DNA from: Paramacrobiotus metropolitanus
Lineage: Eukaryota; Tardigrada; Eutardigrada; Parachela; Macrobiotidae
DNA: 64,000 nucleotides
Direction: 5' to 3'
Assembly: GCF_019649055.1 (NCBI RefSeq)
Contig: NW_026570265.1
Coordinates: 682,001 to 746,000, forward strand
In this document: positions 12,801 to 25,140 of the stretch, piece after piece
Numbering within the stretch: the first letter of the stretch is position 1
Layout of the letters: the number at the start of each line of letters is the position of its first letter
The notes under the pieces: model-generated
Seen by the model: only the letters and a program-made list of their open reading frames with translations
Told to the model about the DNA's origin: nothing
Database searches by the model: none
Position numbers and translations under genes: made by a program

Positions 12801-15026
12801 CTTCAGGTTGGTGGCGAAAAATTACAACAGATAACCGCTGCTCAGTGCTCACTAGTCACAAAAAACAAATAGACCCTTTTTGCAACTGCTCCGCTTGTGC
12901 CGTTGTTGACCTTTCTATATGGAGTACTGCTGCTGTACACACCCTGTGCAGCTTGTTGTGTGTATATGGTTTTTTGGAAATATTTACGTTGATTAGCAGC
13001 AAGTCTTTTTTTTGGAGTTGCACTTAATAGAAATCATAGCAGCTTAAAAAGCGCTTGATTTTGAAGGCTTTTTATTTTTTTAAGCCTAGTTTACTCCACT
13101 TACCACTTTCGAACAATGCAGGTGATCATGGAAATACACATACAGAAGACACTACTGGTCACGGTGAATCGAGCGCCCATGCACAACCAGGAGCGCACGA
13201 TAACGGATCCGGTCCAACCGAAGGCAGCGGTCACGGAGAGTCAGGGACACATGGTAGGGCCGATCATGCCGCTGGGGATCACGCAGAAGCGAGTGGGCAT
13301 GGTCAGTCAGATACTCATGGCGGAGGAGGCCATGGCGACAGCGCAAACAACGCACATAGCGAGGGAAGCGGCCATGGAGAAACGACGGGGCATGAAACTG
13401 GTGGACATGGTGCTAGTGCTCATGGTGAAGGAAGCGGTCACGCATCCGATAGCCATGGCGCAACCGGCGGTCATGGCGAAGCAGATCATGGAACAGGAGC
13501 TGAACATGGTAGTGCCGAACACGGCAGTACCGGGCACGGAGAAGCTGGCGGACATGGTGGAGGAGGGCATGGAGAAGGAGGTCACGGGGCCGGTAGTGGG
13601 CATGGGGCGGAAGGTGGGCATGGAGGTGGAGAAGGAGGCGGAGAGGGAGAGGGAGGGGGCCATCACAAGCCGATCGTGATTAGCGACAAATTTCTCAACG
13701 ATACGCTGCTGCAGAAATACTCGTACTGTCTCTACTGGTCGGTAAAAATGATGACATCGAAACCGTACGAATTGGCCAACCCCACCACCACCAACGAATT
13801 CCTCTTTCATATCTTTGACGCTTTCTTGGGAATATTTATGTTCGCTAGTATTGTCAGCGAGGTCGACGGGATTATTGAACGCATCAACAAGGCTTCCGAC
13901 GACTTTAAGGAAAAACTGGATTCCGTGAAGCAATATATTAGTATGCGCAAGGTAATTACTACGTTAAACGTTGCTTACCATCAGTTAGTAAAGAAGCGAT
14001 GGACATATGTGAGTTAAGCTGTTTATTAAATTGGTTATGCGTTTAACTAGGAAGTAGTGTCGTGAGGGTAAATATGAGAACTTGGGAGCGTACATAAGCA
14101 GAACTATAATGTTATGCGTTATTATTTAAAGGTGGGACGTGAAATGGAAAGTCGCGTGGTGAAATGGTTTGATTATGTTTGGGCCAATAACGGATCACTG
14201 GACGAAGATTCCGTTCTGGCGGTATTACCGGCGTATCTCAGGATGGAAATCGCTCGCTTCGTCCATCTGGACGTCCTGAAAAAAGTGCCTATATTCCAAG
14301 GAATTGATGAGCAGTTTTTGCTGGAACTGGCCGAGAAGTTGCGCTTTGAGGTGAGCCTCTCAAACATTAGTACACTGTGGCATGGGCCATTTCTGATCGA
14401 TTATTGCCTTATCAATTATTTTTCAGGCATTCTGTCCGGGGGATTACGTGTGCCGGAAAGGTGACATTGGCCGGGAAATCTATGTGGTACGGCGTGGTCT
14501 GCTGAATGTGATTGCTGCGGATGGAGTGAAGGTGATTGTGACGCTGAAGAGCGGTGTGGTCTTTGGCGAATTAAGCCTCCTCAACGTCCCTGGCTCAGCT
14601 AACGGCAATCGGCGCACCGTCACGGTCCGGACCGTGGGCTACGCTGACCTGTTTAGTCTTTCCAAAGAAGCCTTCTGGACGTGTCTGGAAGAGTATCCCG
14701 ATGTTAAAGAACAGCTTATGGAGAAAGCTCGAAAGATCCTACAAAAGGACAATCTGTACAATGAAGAAGCGGCCCGGGAAGCTGCCCGCCGGGGGCGGAA
14801 TTTTGAGGAGGTAGCCGGTCGACTGGAAGAGAATCTGGACGTTATGTCACGGCGCTTAATGCGCTTCTGGCAGGAACAGATTGAGATTAATCAGTCGCTC
14901 CTCAGTAAACTGGAGCGATTAGAGACACTGCGACGACAGCAGCGGAAGAACCAGACTAAAGTGCGCGAAGTGGGCGATTTGTTGGACCTGTCGCAGGATA
15001 TAACCGGCGCTACGGTTGCGCCGTAA
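9842..15026 (+). CDS. CNG-type channel with giant His-rich turret (frame-disrupted)
   Basis: Nine exons: 9842-9912, 9978-10192, 10357-10607, 10735-12172, 12399-12485, 12753-12806, 13122-13951, 14132-14350, 14427-15026. In order these encode S1-S4 of a cyclic-nucleotide-gated channel (S4: ILRINRIFRLGR), S5 (ILTMIVVVHLNAC), the extracellular turret, pore and S6 (KYSYCLYWS, FLGIFMFASIV), C-linker (VVKWFDYVW) and the cyclic-nucleotide-binding domain (FGELSLLN and the phosphate-contacting RRT). A C-terminal coiled coil follows. The turret is about 670 residues, against roughly 20 in known CNG channels, and is full of HG[EG]-type repeats. The usual TIGE filter is replaced by TSKPYE. Exon 4 has an in-frame TGA at 11074 and a shifted frame between about 11308 and 11820. 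Its overall length still keeps phase. Intron 2 has a GC donor. This is either a pseudogene, a gene with assembly errors, or one with unrecognised splicing. Confidence 0.8.
10860..13670 (+). repeat. His-Gly-Glu-rich coding repeat (channel turret)
   Basis: The coding sequence for the S5-pore loop is a degenerate short-period repeat of His-Gly, Gly-Gly-His and Gly-His-Gly-Glu units, spread over four exons joined by phase-1 introns. In the last exon (13122 to about 13670) I count about 31 histidines in about 186 residues. The first exon adds GGGHGGGHG and similar runs, then a longer Ser/Thr-rich part. Confidence 0.75.
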
Positions 15027-17079
15027 CTGTCATTATTCTGTGCGGGAAATGCAGGCATTGGGTCGTGCTTTCTGGACACAAAGTGTCCGTAGGGCTTTAC
15101 AACATACCTGTCATTTTTCGGAATGCGTTTTTTATGAAACGCGTTACGAATTTGTATAAATTTCGTTACCGGCATGTTTTAAGCTTGCAAAAAATTTAGG
15201 TTATGAAATTTACTACTGTCTCATTTTTTCATGGTAGAAGCTTTTTCTGTACGGAAGTACAGTTCATAGCTACGGTACTCGTCAGTCGTCACTGATTTTA
15301 CAAGAAAAAGGAAACTTGTGGATGTAATCCGGAAGTCAGACATTTTGTACTGACAATACACTTTCGACCGGGGTAAAATTAATTTAAAAGCAAACATACA
15401 GCAAACACAGCATGAGTACGCACTGATTTTGTGCAAGGCCAAATATACCAATAAACTCGCCTACTCACGTTGCAAGAAATTTTTGACATCATCCTTTTCC
15501 GGGCACTATGATCGTTTATGTAAATCAGTTGTCGCCACAAATTAATGTATAGAATGCGCTTATGGAAGGAACTATGCTTAAACACCCAGAAACCGGCATA
15601 AATATAATTAAGCAAAAGAACTCTACGTACAGTAAGTGTCTGGTATTTACATGTCGGTGAGTAACTCGCTTATATGGATACAATAGGTTATAACTTCTGA
15701 TCAGAATACTTTTTATGATTACATGTACGCTGCTCAAGTAGCCGTTTAGTTTTTGATAAAAAATTTCGTTCTGAAACTTCCTTTAATCGATACGAGCACA
15801 AGTCTTATCTCACAATATAGATATAAGTAGACATAATAAAATGTCTCGCGCAAACACCTATCGTATGACCCATGATGTGGTACTCGTAATTCGCCGTTAT
15901 TGCGCTTGGGAAGAAAGTGGGTATCGTATAGAGAAATAAGAAAATGCAGGGAAGTTCATCACATTCCTACTTTAGCCTTTCAAAAACAACTCACCACATA
16001 TTTGTACCGCTCAGAATTAAGACAAATATATTGCACAGTGACAGGGACATTATTATGTCGTGCAACCTTCTGGCACACTTCGTTGTCGCATTCATGTGCC
16101 GCGAATATAATGATATTAATATTGGAATGTGGGAGATTTCAATATACATAATATGAAGTGCTTGTAGTGTGTTGTCAGTGGGCTGCGTCGCAAGTGTTTA
16201 TTAACCTCACGGCACAGCAATATATATATATGTATTGTATGTGGCCATGGGCGTTTGTGCACGTAACCTTTAATGCGGAATACCGGTGTTGTGGCTGTTG
16301 TACAGGTAGCTCGCCGGTTGGATCGATATTGACTTTGACATTCGGCTGGTTCCCACTTATATCCATCGTCAAAAGAGGAGAGTCAGGACGATAAAATAAT
16401 GGAATGAACGAGCGCATGGACGGTCTATTCAGCGCAGGTATAGAATATTACCAGCACACATATTGCTGCCAGTTGGCACAACGCCAAAAACCATCCCTAC
16501 AAAAGACAACACCTCAACCCCAGTCGATAAAACAAATCTAATAACATGCCTCATCGTGACGCAATCCTTATCGACTTTTCCTTCCAGCCAGCGTTTCCCA
16601 TGTAGAGCAGGTATAACGCAGTTGCGCACAAGTTACACGCTCGAGCATGTTACGGTGAAACGTTAAAGAGGGAAAGTCAATCCTGCGGACCGATTTTATT
16701 CCGGATCTACCGGAACAGCGAATGAGGCCTTTTCTGTAACCGAATACGTCCCGTGGAAATAATTTGCCTTACTCTTCTGTTTGTAAATGCCAGTAATTAT
16801 ACCGGCTACGGAAAAAGCTTTTAATTTGAACATAATTTCGTTACGTCCACATACGTTGTTACGTCTGCCGTAAAGGTATAAATTATAATAATTGCAGCCA
16901 TGAGCAGGATCAATAGTTGTGTACCAGTTTTATAACTATGGGATACGTGAATGATTGTTGAATGTGGATATGCTACGGTTATCCCAGCAGCGCAAATGGC
17001 TTATGCTGACGCTTTCCCATTGTAATCACCAGTATGATGAGGACATGATAACGCTGGCGGCGTATAACGAGCGATTTCG
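15027..17079. other. Intergenic region between the two channel genes
   Basis: No supported exon. A short AT dinucleotide run lies at about 16220-16232. The right end should carry the promoter of the second channel gene. Confidence 0.45.
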
Positions 17080-20000
17080 ATGGCAGAAGAATCTGACGTT
17101 AACAATATCCCTGCAAATGAAGATGCTCGATCTGAAAATCCTCAGGCCCTACATGATCATCATCATCAGTCGTTTTTCGGCGTCGCGCTTGTTGTCAGGC
17201 TTCTTGTGCTGGTAAATAATAATGACATTTAATTTTACGTAATTATTAGCGCTCTTTATCCCAATCGCTAACTTTGCCTAGCGTGGACAAAACTGGACGC
17301 GCTTATTAGTCATGTTAAACTGCTAATACGAATAGTTCATATAATTTCAAAACAAAATTTTATACTAAATATGTTTTCTACTTTTCTTGAATCTTAATTC
17401 TTGCCCGCGAGTCTGCTGCTTCGGGAAGGAGGTCGAGAAATGCTTGTAGCGCACAAATGCAGGAGAGATACGTAGGTGAATTTTTACCTATGGGCCTATG
17501 GCTAAGTGATGTAGCGGGAAAACCAGGTTAAGAGCGAAATAGATACTGTTCACTGGCGGCACCACTGTACAAGAAACGGAAAATTATAATTTTTAACTAA
17601 ATATATTTTTACGTTGTTGTCTTAGTTTGGGCTTTTTTAAAGCATTGTAGAAGCAAAATTTATTGGTCACCTTGCAGGCTGCTCGCCGACGACGGAATAG
17701 GAAGGTGCGACCGGACTTGGACCCTGACGCTGTTACGGTTGATCCCGTGGCCGAGCCAGTTCAGTTTCACGAGCAACTTCCTGAAGCTGACCCTTACGCA
17801 TTACGATGGGGATTAAGGTGATCCGTATATATAACTTTGCTCTAATGACGCAAATATTCATTTTGCATCGATATAATCACATCTACGCAGATAATTGCGC
17901 ATTATAAAATGCTACTGACGATTACCGCCAGTGGCTCTGTACATTGCTCCATTGTAGAACAGCCAACTCGTAATCAAATTCAATTATCACCTGCCAGTGT
18001 ATTTAGTTAACAAGTGTTTCATGTAGGTTTAATCCTAAATGGGTGTTAAAACCGTGGTGGCGATCTTATTTTTTCTGGCTGATGATTGTATCGGGCGCGG
18101 TGATGTACAATCTGCTCATAATATTTCCCCGTGCGGTTTTTGAACAAATGGAGAATTACAATACATACCGGATAACCTGGATTGTCCTGGACTATTTCTG
18201 TGATGCACTTTATCTTTGTGATACGGTCATCAAATTTTTGACAGGTAGAAGGATAATACATCTGTGTTTTAAACTTTTAATGATATCATGCCACTTTGCA
18301 TCGGTTTATTTCTGCCCCACATCAGCAGTTCACTTAAACATATATCGAGTTCATCATAAATGTTTACCGACTCTTAAGTAACTGGGCAGCTGCGGTAAAG
18401 TCAACATTAATTTTATTTCATAAACTATTGTACACCTTCATGCTTCACCATAATTTATGTCAGCCATTCGGTTGAATTAAATTTTGCTCAGAATTATCTT
18501 CGCTCCTGCTCTTTTTCTGGTTTATAATAATCCACCGCGCACACATATCTTCGCTTAATCCGCGTTTACGAGCTTTCGTATTTTATTTCGTAATAGATTT
18601 AAAGTTGACTGTACGTTACGGTAGCAAAATGAATTAATTTTGATGAGAATGAAATAACTTTTGTTTATATAAAATAACAGCTCCACTAATGATTATGCAG
18701 AGTGTAGAAGTTTTTGCACTTAATTTTTCTAGTGTAAGCAATTGAGTAAGGACTATACGTTGGTAAGCTGTGTCTGAGTAGAACACATTGGTGAAATTCG
18801 TAGAACACGTCGACATGATATGGTGTCTTAAATAAAATATACATACGCTACCGTTTCCTTACAGGCTACCTCGAGAACGGCATAATCGTCCGAGAACCTC
18901 GCCGGCTATGGGTGAAATACCGGTCTAGTCGAGATTTTAAGTTGGATTTAATCAGCATACTACCAACTGATTTCGTTTTCATCTACACCGGCGAGCGTGT
19001 CCCATGGGTAATTCTTCGTGTGAACCGTCTCTTCCGGCTACCTCGCCTCGCTGAATTTATTTATCGAGCCGAGACGAGATCTGATTATCCAATATTCCTG
19101 CGGATATCCGTTCTTGTAAGCAGTGCGATCTGGACAGATGTCGACGTCAATGCTCGTTATATGAGCGCTGAATTATAAAAAATTTTCCTTTCTTCACAGA
19201 TAGGGTCCCTTTTAGTCATCACGCACATTAATGCATGTCTCTACTATTACGTCAGCTGTCAACTTGACCTCGACCAAAGAGATGGCTGGAAATATCCAGG
19301 TATGTGTACGAACAACAAAGTGCTCAATTTTAAACAACTATACGTATAATTGTCAATCGTAACTCTGTAAGCATGATTAACGAGTATGCGCTATAATTAT
19401 GATACTGTTAAGTTTAATTATCATGCAATAAGATTTATTTGAAAAACAATTGCGCACACGGCAAAGTATCTGTACATGTAGTTTGCCGGATCAGATGTCA
19501 GTTACAGTATAATAGAATATTTGTTTTCAAAAAGTAGTTCGTTCCAGAGTCTATCACACTGTCTGCTCTTACCGTAGTTTAAAATAAGTACTTATATTTT
19601 CATTGCGTTTTGATGTAGCAGTGTCAGTTTTTTAAATGAGACGTTATAAGGAGTTCTCTAACCGAAAGCACTTCCTTTTAGGCACGGCGAGATGGAACGA
19701 CACCCTATCCCACTACGACGACACGCTACAGCAGAAATACATCTTTAGTTTTTACTGGTCAGCGATGCTGTTAACGTCCATTTTACCCAATATGAATAAC
19801 CCGCGCACTACGGCCGAAATTTTCTTTCACTGCATGGAGATCTTTGCCGGCATGTTGATTTTTGCCACCATCGTGGCCCGAATCGGTGGGGAAATAGCTA
19901 ATATCAGCCGGAAACGCGACATCTTCCGGCGGAAAGGCGAAGGTGTCAAGGCTTACATGAAAGTTCACCGGGTATGTGCTCAGGCGATTGTGCGAAATTT

Positions 20001-21338
20001 TATGACGTACAACCTGTGATCCGACATTTTATTTTGACTGCAGGAAGTTGGGGAAGATCTGGAGACACGAGTTGTTAAATGGTTCGATTACATCTGGTCG
20101 ACGAAGCAGGATTTAGATGAGGAATCCGTCCTGACGCTGCTGCCCACCAAACTCAAAGCAGAGATTGCCCGTTTTGTGCATTTTGAAGTACTAAAACAAG
20201 TACGGCTATTTCATGACGTGGAGGACCAGTTTCTGGAAGAGCTGGTGCTGAAATTAAAATTCGAGGTAAACGGATGTATGTATTGCATACCGGTGACGTC
20301 GAATACGTCGTTCTTGCACAAGTCTACAATAGCAACGGCGTAAATCAATACTGCAATATTAATTCTGTATAGCCCTTCAGTCCCGGCGACTACATCTGTC
20401 GGAAAGGCGATATTGGAAGTAAGTGAAAGAGTAAACGACAAGTATCATCCCTAACCGGTGCAAAGTGAACAGCTTTCAAGCTTTCTATAACAAGTTGACC
20501 TTAGTAATCATAATCAATGCGCCAATTTCAAAATACATTTAACAAAATAAGTACGGTGCATGATTAAATGTTTTCTGCAAACTGTTGAATTTTTTCTTGT
20601 AAGTACTTAATTTCGATTTCGGTGGTGGCTTCTTTGGTCATGAAATAATACATCTACAATTCTACACGTCAAATTGTGTCGCGCAAGATACCATTACCTT
20701 TTAGCAAATTAAAATAGGTATTATAATTAAAAAAATAAGAAAGCGTCTTAACAAGTATAATTGAACAACCTCTTTGTGCAGGACAAATGTACGTTGTTCG
20801 ACGTGGAAAACTGAGCGTTGTGTCAGATGACGGTACGAAAGTCTTCGCCACACTGGCCGCCGGAACAGTTTTCGGTGAATTAAGCATTTTAAATATTCCG
20901 GGAAGTAAAAACGGCAATCGCCGCACCGCTAACGTCCGCGCTGTGGGCTATGCTGACCTATTCAGTCTGTCAAAGGAAGATCTATGGGATGCGCTCAAAG
21001 AATATCCCCAAGTTCGGGACAACCTCCTGCACAAGGCCAGCACAATACTGCATCGTGACGGACTGATTGACGACAGTGTTGCCGAACAGGCCCGCCGGCA
21101 GGAGCGCGATTGGCCCGCTGTCACTGAGACCATTGAAAAAGGCCTGGAAAATCTCAACCTCCACATGCACAAATTTCTTAACGATTACTTCGAAGCTATT
21201 AGCAATTTGAACAAGGAACTATCCGAGCTGGAATCTCGTAATCACGGCATGTTGCACCGCAGTCATAAAAGTCATTCAAGCGAGCGGGGGATCGGCGCCG
21301 ATTACGTTCAGCCGGCGATATTTTTGCGGATGACTTAG
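17080..21338 (+). CDS. CNG-type cyclic-nucleotide-gated channel, tandem paralogue
   Basis: Nine exons (17080-17211, 17678-17817, 18027-18244, 18865-19115, 19200-19299, 19682-19971, 20044-20265, 20373-20418, 20782-21338) join in phase to 651 residues, a normal CNG subunit length. Six transmembrane segments are recognisable, with S4 ILRVNRLFRLPR, S5 with THINACLYYYVS, and S6 MLIFATIVARIGG. The C-linker (VVKWFDYIW) and the nucleotide-binding domain (FGELSILNIPGS, GNRRTANVR) match the family strongly. The coiled-coil tail follows. The pore loop reads LLTSILPNMNNPRTTAE, without the TIGE-type filter, as in the neighbour. The turret is short. It shares exon borders with the upstream gene (for example an identical 251-nt exon), so the pair arose by tandem duplication. 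The start ATG at 17080 opens the only exon that joins in phase to 17678. Confidence 0.92.
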
Positions 21339-21666
21339 CCGAGCCATTTCCGGTCGACATCGTGGATGTTTCGTTCCGTTAATTATCCGAATCACACCGA
21401 TAATAATCAAACCATTCCGTCTTCTCAAAAACTCTTAGAACTTCTTTCCTTTTACACATGCCCTGTAACACTGTACCAGTTTTTTTGCTCACGAGTTCCA
21501 AAAGACTACTTTTTGCCGCTACCTGTGATACGCCCCTCTCGAGCTGCATTATAAGAATATTACCGTGTCGAACACAAATCTGGTGAATATTTATCTTTGG
21601 TCTGTCATTTCCCTGTTCGCAATATTTACTAGGCACAAAATTTTCGGAACAGCTTTGTACAAATGA

Positions 21667-21672
21667 AATAAA
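21667..21672 (+). terminator. Possible poly(A) signal of the second channel gene
   Basis: AATAAA on the plus strand lies about 330 bases after the stop at 21338 and just before the stop codon of the convergent gene. Confidence 0.4.
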
Positions 21673-21684
21673 AACGCAAGCACA

Positions 21685-24271
21685 TCAGATTTCCATCTTC
21701 GGCGGTGGTCGTTGCTTCACTCCACCTCCGAAAACTGTCCGCTGATAGAACGGAACTGTGCTCGCTTCCGTTTTCCAGTAAGACTTTTCGTCTCTTAGAA
21801 GATATGGCCGCAAATTCACATCCGTTGCCTTGCTCGGAGATTTCAAGTACTGCCGCAAAAAATTTTTCAGAACATCATCATTAAATTCTACCACTTTGTC
21901 GTCTTCCAAGCGCTCAAACAGTTTAATTGGCTTGCTTATCCAGCACAGGTTCCGATGAGGATTGAACTGATCCTCGTGCCAAACTGCAATGGTGTTCGCT
22001 TGGTATGTGCCAAAAATCCAATCACGCCCATTAGTACAGATGGACTGCGTAGTTATTGGATAAGTCAGTTCATTCAAATAGGAGAAACCTAATAAAAATC
22101 CAAAACAGTACAGCAGTTTGCAAACTTGACGGATAACATTTATGACTGTACTACAGTAACAACCAAAAATAAAACGAAACAATACTCATGAAAAGTAGTA
22201 TTTACCACCCAAAGTCAGATAAAAGTAAAACCAAGAGCTGGCTCACGGTTTAACCATACTCGACAACGGGACCAAGTAAATGACCAAAGAGCAAAAAAAA
22301 GCTATTCGTAAAGCATATTTAAATGGTTGAAGGAAATCACTTACCCAAATATAGCGCCTGTGCCATTACCCGTCCAAATGAACCGATAATCAGGTTGGCC
22401 TTCATGTTCTGCAAACCTTCCTCCTCGCCATACTTCTCCACTATTTGCTGCCAGGATCCGGGGATCTTCACGCTTAGTGTACTAAATTCACACGGATCTC
22501 CAGGCCAAAATCCTGAAAACCATCTCTTGTCAGCAACTTTGATACATCTACGGTGATCTACCTAATATTACCCAGAGTAGTTTAATTCACAACTGTCAAA
22601 AAGAAAGGTTTTGAAGTAATCGCTAAACCTGAAAATGGACCAGCTCTTACGATTCCTTAATGTAATCCATCACCGCTACGACAATGAGGGGAAACAGAGG
22701 TGAACACACCGGCGACTTTTAAAACAGCTCAGTCATAATATGTACATCCAGCTCACCAGGAATCCATTTGGGATAATGCATGTCTTCTTCCACGATCTCA
22801 AAGCCATACGCGCCAGGATGATAGGTTTCCATTGCACCGGAGAATTCTGGCTCTTCGCACGGATAAAAATCTATATTGACCGGCGTTCCGATAGTCAGCG
22901 ACGACTCGCGCGGCACCACCTGTAACAACATCCAGTCAGCTTTTATACAACCTTTGAAGTCTTCCGTATTTGGAAACGACACTGGAAAGTCTGGAATACT
23001 GCATGCGGAGCGGGTTAGAAGAGGAATTCTCTTCCCCTCAAGAATATCCTATTCTACTGAAAATTATTACAGTATCAATTCTGCCAAGTCTAGGAGCTGT
23101 ACGATAAGCACCAGAACCGATTAGGAATCCCAATAATAACATGACCGATTAAAAGTTTTAAAACTTACATACATCCAGCCCCAATTCAGGGACTGTTATC
23201 GGCCAAAGCCGCGATTTGTGAGGGTATGAAATGCGCTCACAAATTACAGTTATCATTAATTCCCTACCGCATTCTTACCGGAGGCAGTGGATTTTCATGG
23301 CGAAAATTTTTGAACAGCTTGTCAGATTCTTCGTACTGCACTCGCTGCTCTCCACTGACATAGCAGGCCGTCTTAAAACCCAAGTCCCCCTTCCACCTTT
23401 TCGTGTTGCGCTGGCTTGGATGTGTTTCTCTCGCTGCTTTCCTGTACTTCGGATAGTCCGGATATGGCATATCTTTATGCTTTTCAAACCCCGATCGTCT
23501 CCACATCGCTTCACACCGCGTATTCGTGTCCACCTGCAGCTCCGTCAGGTGCGGATAATCTCTAGCGCACACAATATCCACCGCACGCACCAGGGCTTCC
23601 ACCACATTCTGGGCCGAATTCAGTAGTCCCTGTTCTTCCTCGGGAATAAGAGTCAAATTCTTATTAAAAAACTTTTTCTGCATCAACAGCGCATCGATGA
23701 CAGGCAGGCGAATCTTCTCCACGATGGCATCCAGTGTGGCCGCATTAATATAATAATCCAGCGGCAGATCGTCGCCCACCACGGCCGTATGTGTCAGATG
23801 TTGGTAGAACGGAAGAATATCATACTTGAGCGAAAATCCCGGAATCATCCATGGCTGCCAAAACGCTTTGTAGCGGTCGTTTAGCCGCTGACGTCTTTTC
23901 AAGATAAGAGGATCAGGAGCGTAAGTGAGCGATCGGATTTTGTCATGAACACCAGGTTCAGCGGCAATCTTCGCGCCTTCCAACCGCCTTTGGTACCGAA
24001 TGCCATCGGGAGTGTTAAGTGGCTGAATGATCTCTGGATATTGAGGTTCTTCAGTCCAGTCATCCGGATTGTGGTACAGCGATTTGCTTACTTTGGCATA
24101 GATATCGCGCGTGTAGTCTTGGGGGCTGTAATGCAGAGTTTTACTGGTCCGTTTCGTGCCGTGGCGTACTGGAACGTGATGGACAGCTATGGGACTGACC
24201 ACACTAACACGATCCCGGAGTCCGCAAGTCCCCGACGAATACAGCGATGATACAGACCGAAGCAGACGCAT
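21685..24271 (-). CDS. MRPS30: Mitochondrial ribosomal protein mL65 (MRPS30/PDCD9)
   Basis: Five exons (23279-24271, 23169-23235, 22757-22990, 22345-22512, 21685-22088) join in phase to 621 residues. The protein is a metazoan-specific component of the mitochondrial large ribosomal subunit. The C-terminal third is diagnostic. It holds a FWPGDPCEF segment, then an FGRVMAQALYLG helix, then NPHRNLCWIS, and EFNDDVLKNFLRQ aligns with the VKGFNDDVL region of the vertebrate protein. The first 20-25 residues (MRLLRSVSSLYSSGT) are Arg/Ser-rich without acids, as expected of a mitochondrial presequence. It is longer than the vertebrate protein (about 440), the excess lying in the first, intronless 331-codon exon. 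It is convergent with the second channel gene. Confidence 0.9.
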
Positions 24272-24417
24272 GACTTCTCAAATTCAGGACTTATCGTTAG
24301 AACTTAGAACTGCAGCATGTCAAGTGGCTGGTCCAATACCCAGTGGCTTAAATTTACCACGACACTTCTCTTCCGTTACAGTTTCCGAGGTAAATCTAAG
24401 TAAGTAAACTGGAACTT

Positions 24418-24606
24418 CTACGCAAACATTCCGAAGAACAATGCCAGGATTATCCGCGGAGTTAAAATCAGTGCCTTTACCGTCTCTGAAAATTCATGTT
24501 TCTGTTTTCTATGCAGTTGTTCCGCTCGCGGGCGACAGTTGCTTCCACGTGGTAACGTGGCCGCATTCGATGAGGCCGTACAATTGTCCAAAAAAAACTG
24601 TTTCAC
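24418..24606 (-). CDS. Possible small tail-anchored protein
   Basis: A 62-codon ATG frame ends in a hydrophobic C-terminus (ILTPRIILALFFGMFA) after a polar, basic N-terminal half, an arrangement seen in tail-anchored membrane proteins. It lies 147 bases upstream of the mL65 start on the same strand. I recognise no family. The length is within what chance gives in a window this size. Confidence 0.22.
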   Translation of the reverse strand: MKQFFLDNCTASSNAATLPRGSNCRPRAEQLHRKQKHEFSETVKALILTPRIILALFFGMFA

Positions 24607-25140
24607 GGTGACTTAACTTACATAAAGTAAGATAAGTGACTAGTGAAGATTAAGATTGTTTAAGATTTCAACTAATTCTAAAATTTCCTGTCTGTCAAAA
24701 AGTAAGAAACAGCAAAAAACGAAACCTTTATTATCAATTATGGTACGTAAAAGCAAACTAACTCCACAGTCCACACACACTCCAATGACTATTCTGATTT
24801 ATTAGTTACGTAAAGTAAAGCTATTCCAGCGATCTCCTATCCCATGTTCGAATCTTGGTCCACTAACAGTAAATGCCTATTTACTTCAACGAAAAACCTT
24901 TTCAGTATACCGCATGCTGCACGACTTTCAACAAAAAATACTAGCAACTGCAAAACGTCGCTATTGAAAACGTCGCTGCCGGTCGACCATGCCATCCATG
25001 CGTGTAATATAGGTGATTCGAATTCGAACAATCAAGGTCAATTCGAACTAAAAAATCACGGTATTGCGTACTAGCGAAATGGCGTTTATAACATTCACCA
25101 ACGTGTAGTTACAAGAAAAGAATAAACATCGTCCACGATT

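Noticed and set aside
13116-13679. 187-codon Met-rich plus-strand frame
   Set aside because: It is the neighbouring frame of the His-rich repeat: CATGG read out of frame gives Met. The sense frame continues into the pore.
13307-13933. 208-codon minus-strand frame
   Set aside because: It is antisense to the His/Gly repeat and pore exon of the first channel, whose sense frame is supported by splice phase and homology.
23231-23626. 131-codon plus-strand frame
   Set aside because: It is antisense to the long first exon of mL65, which is a recognised protein.
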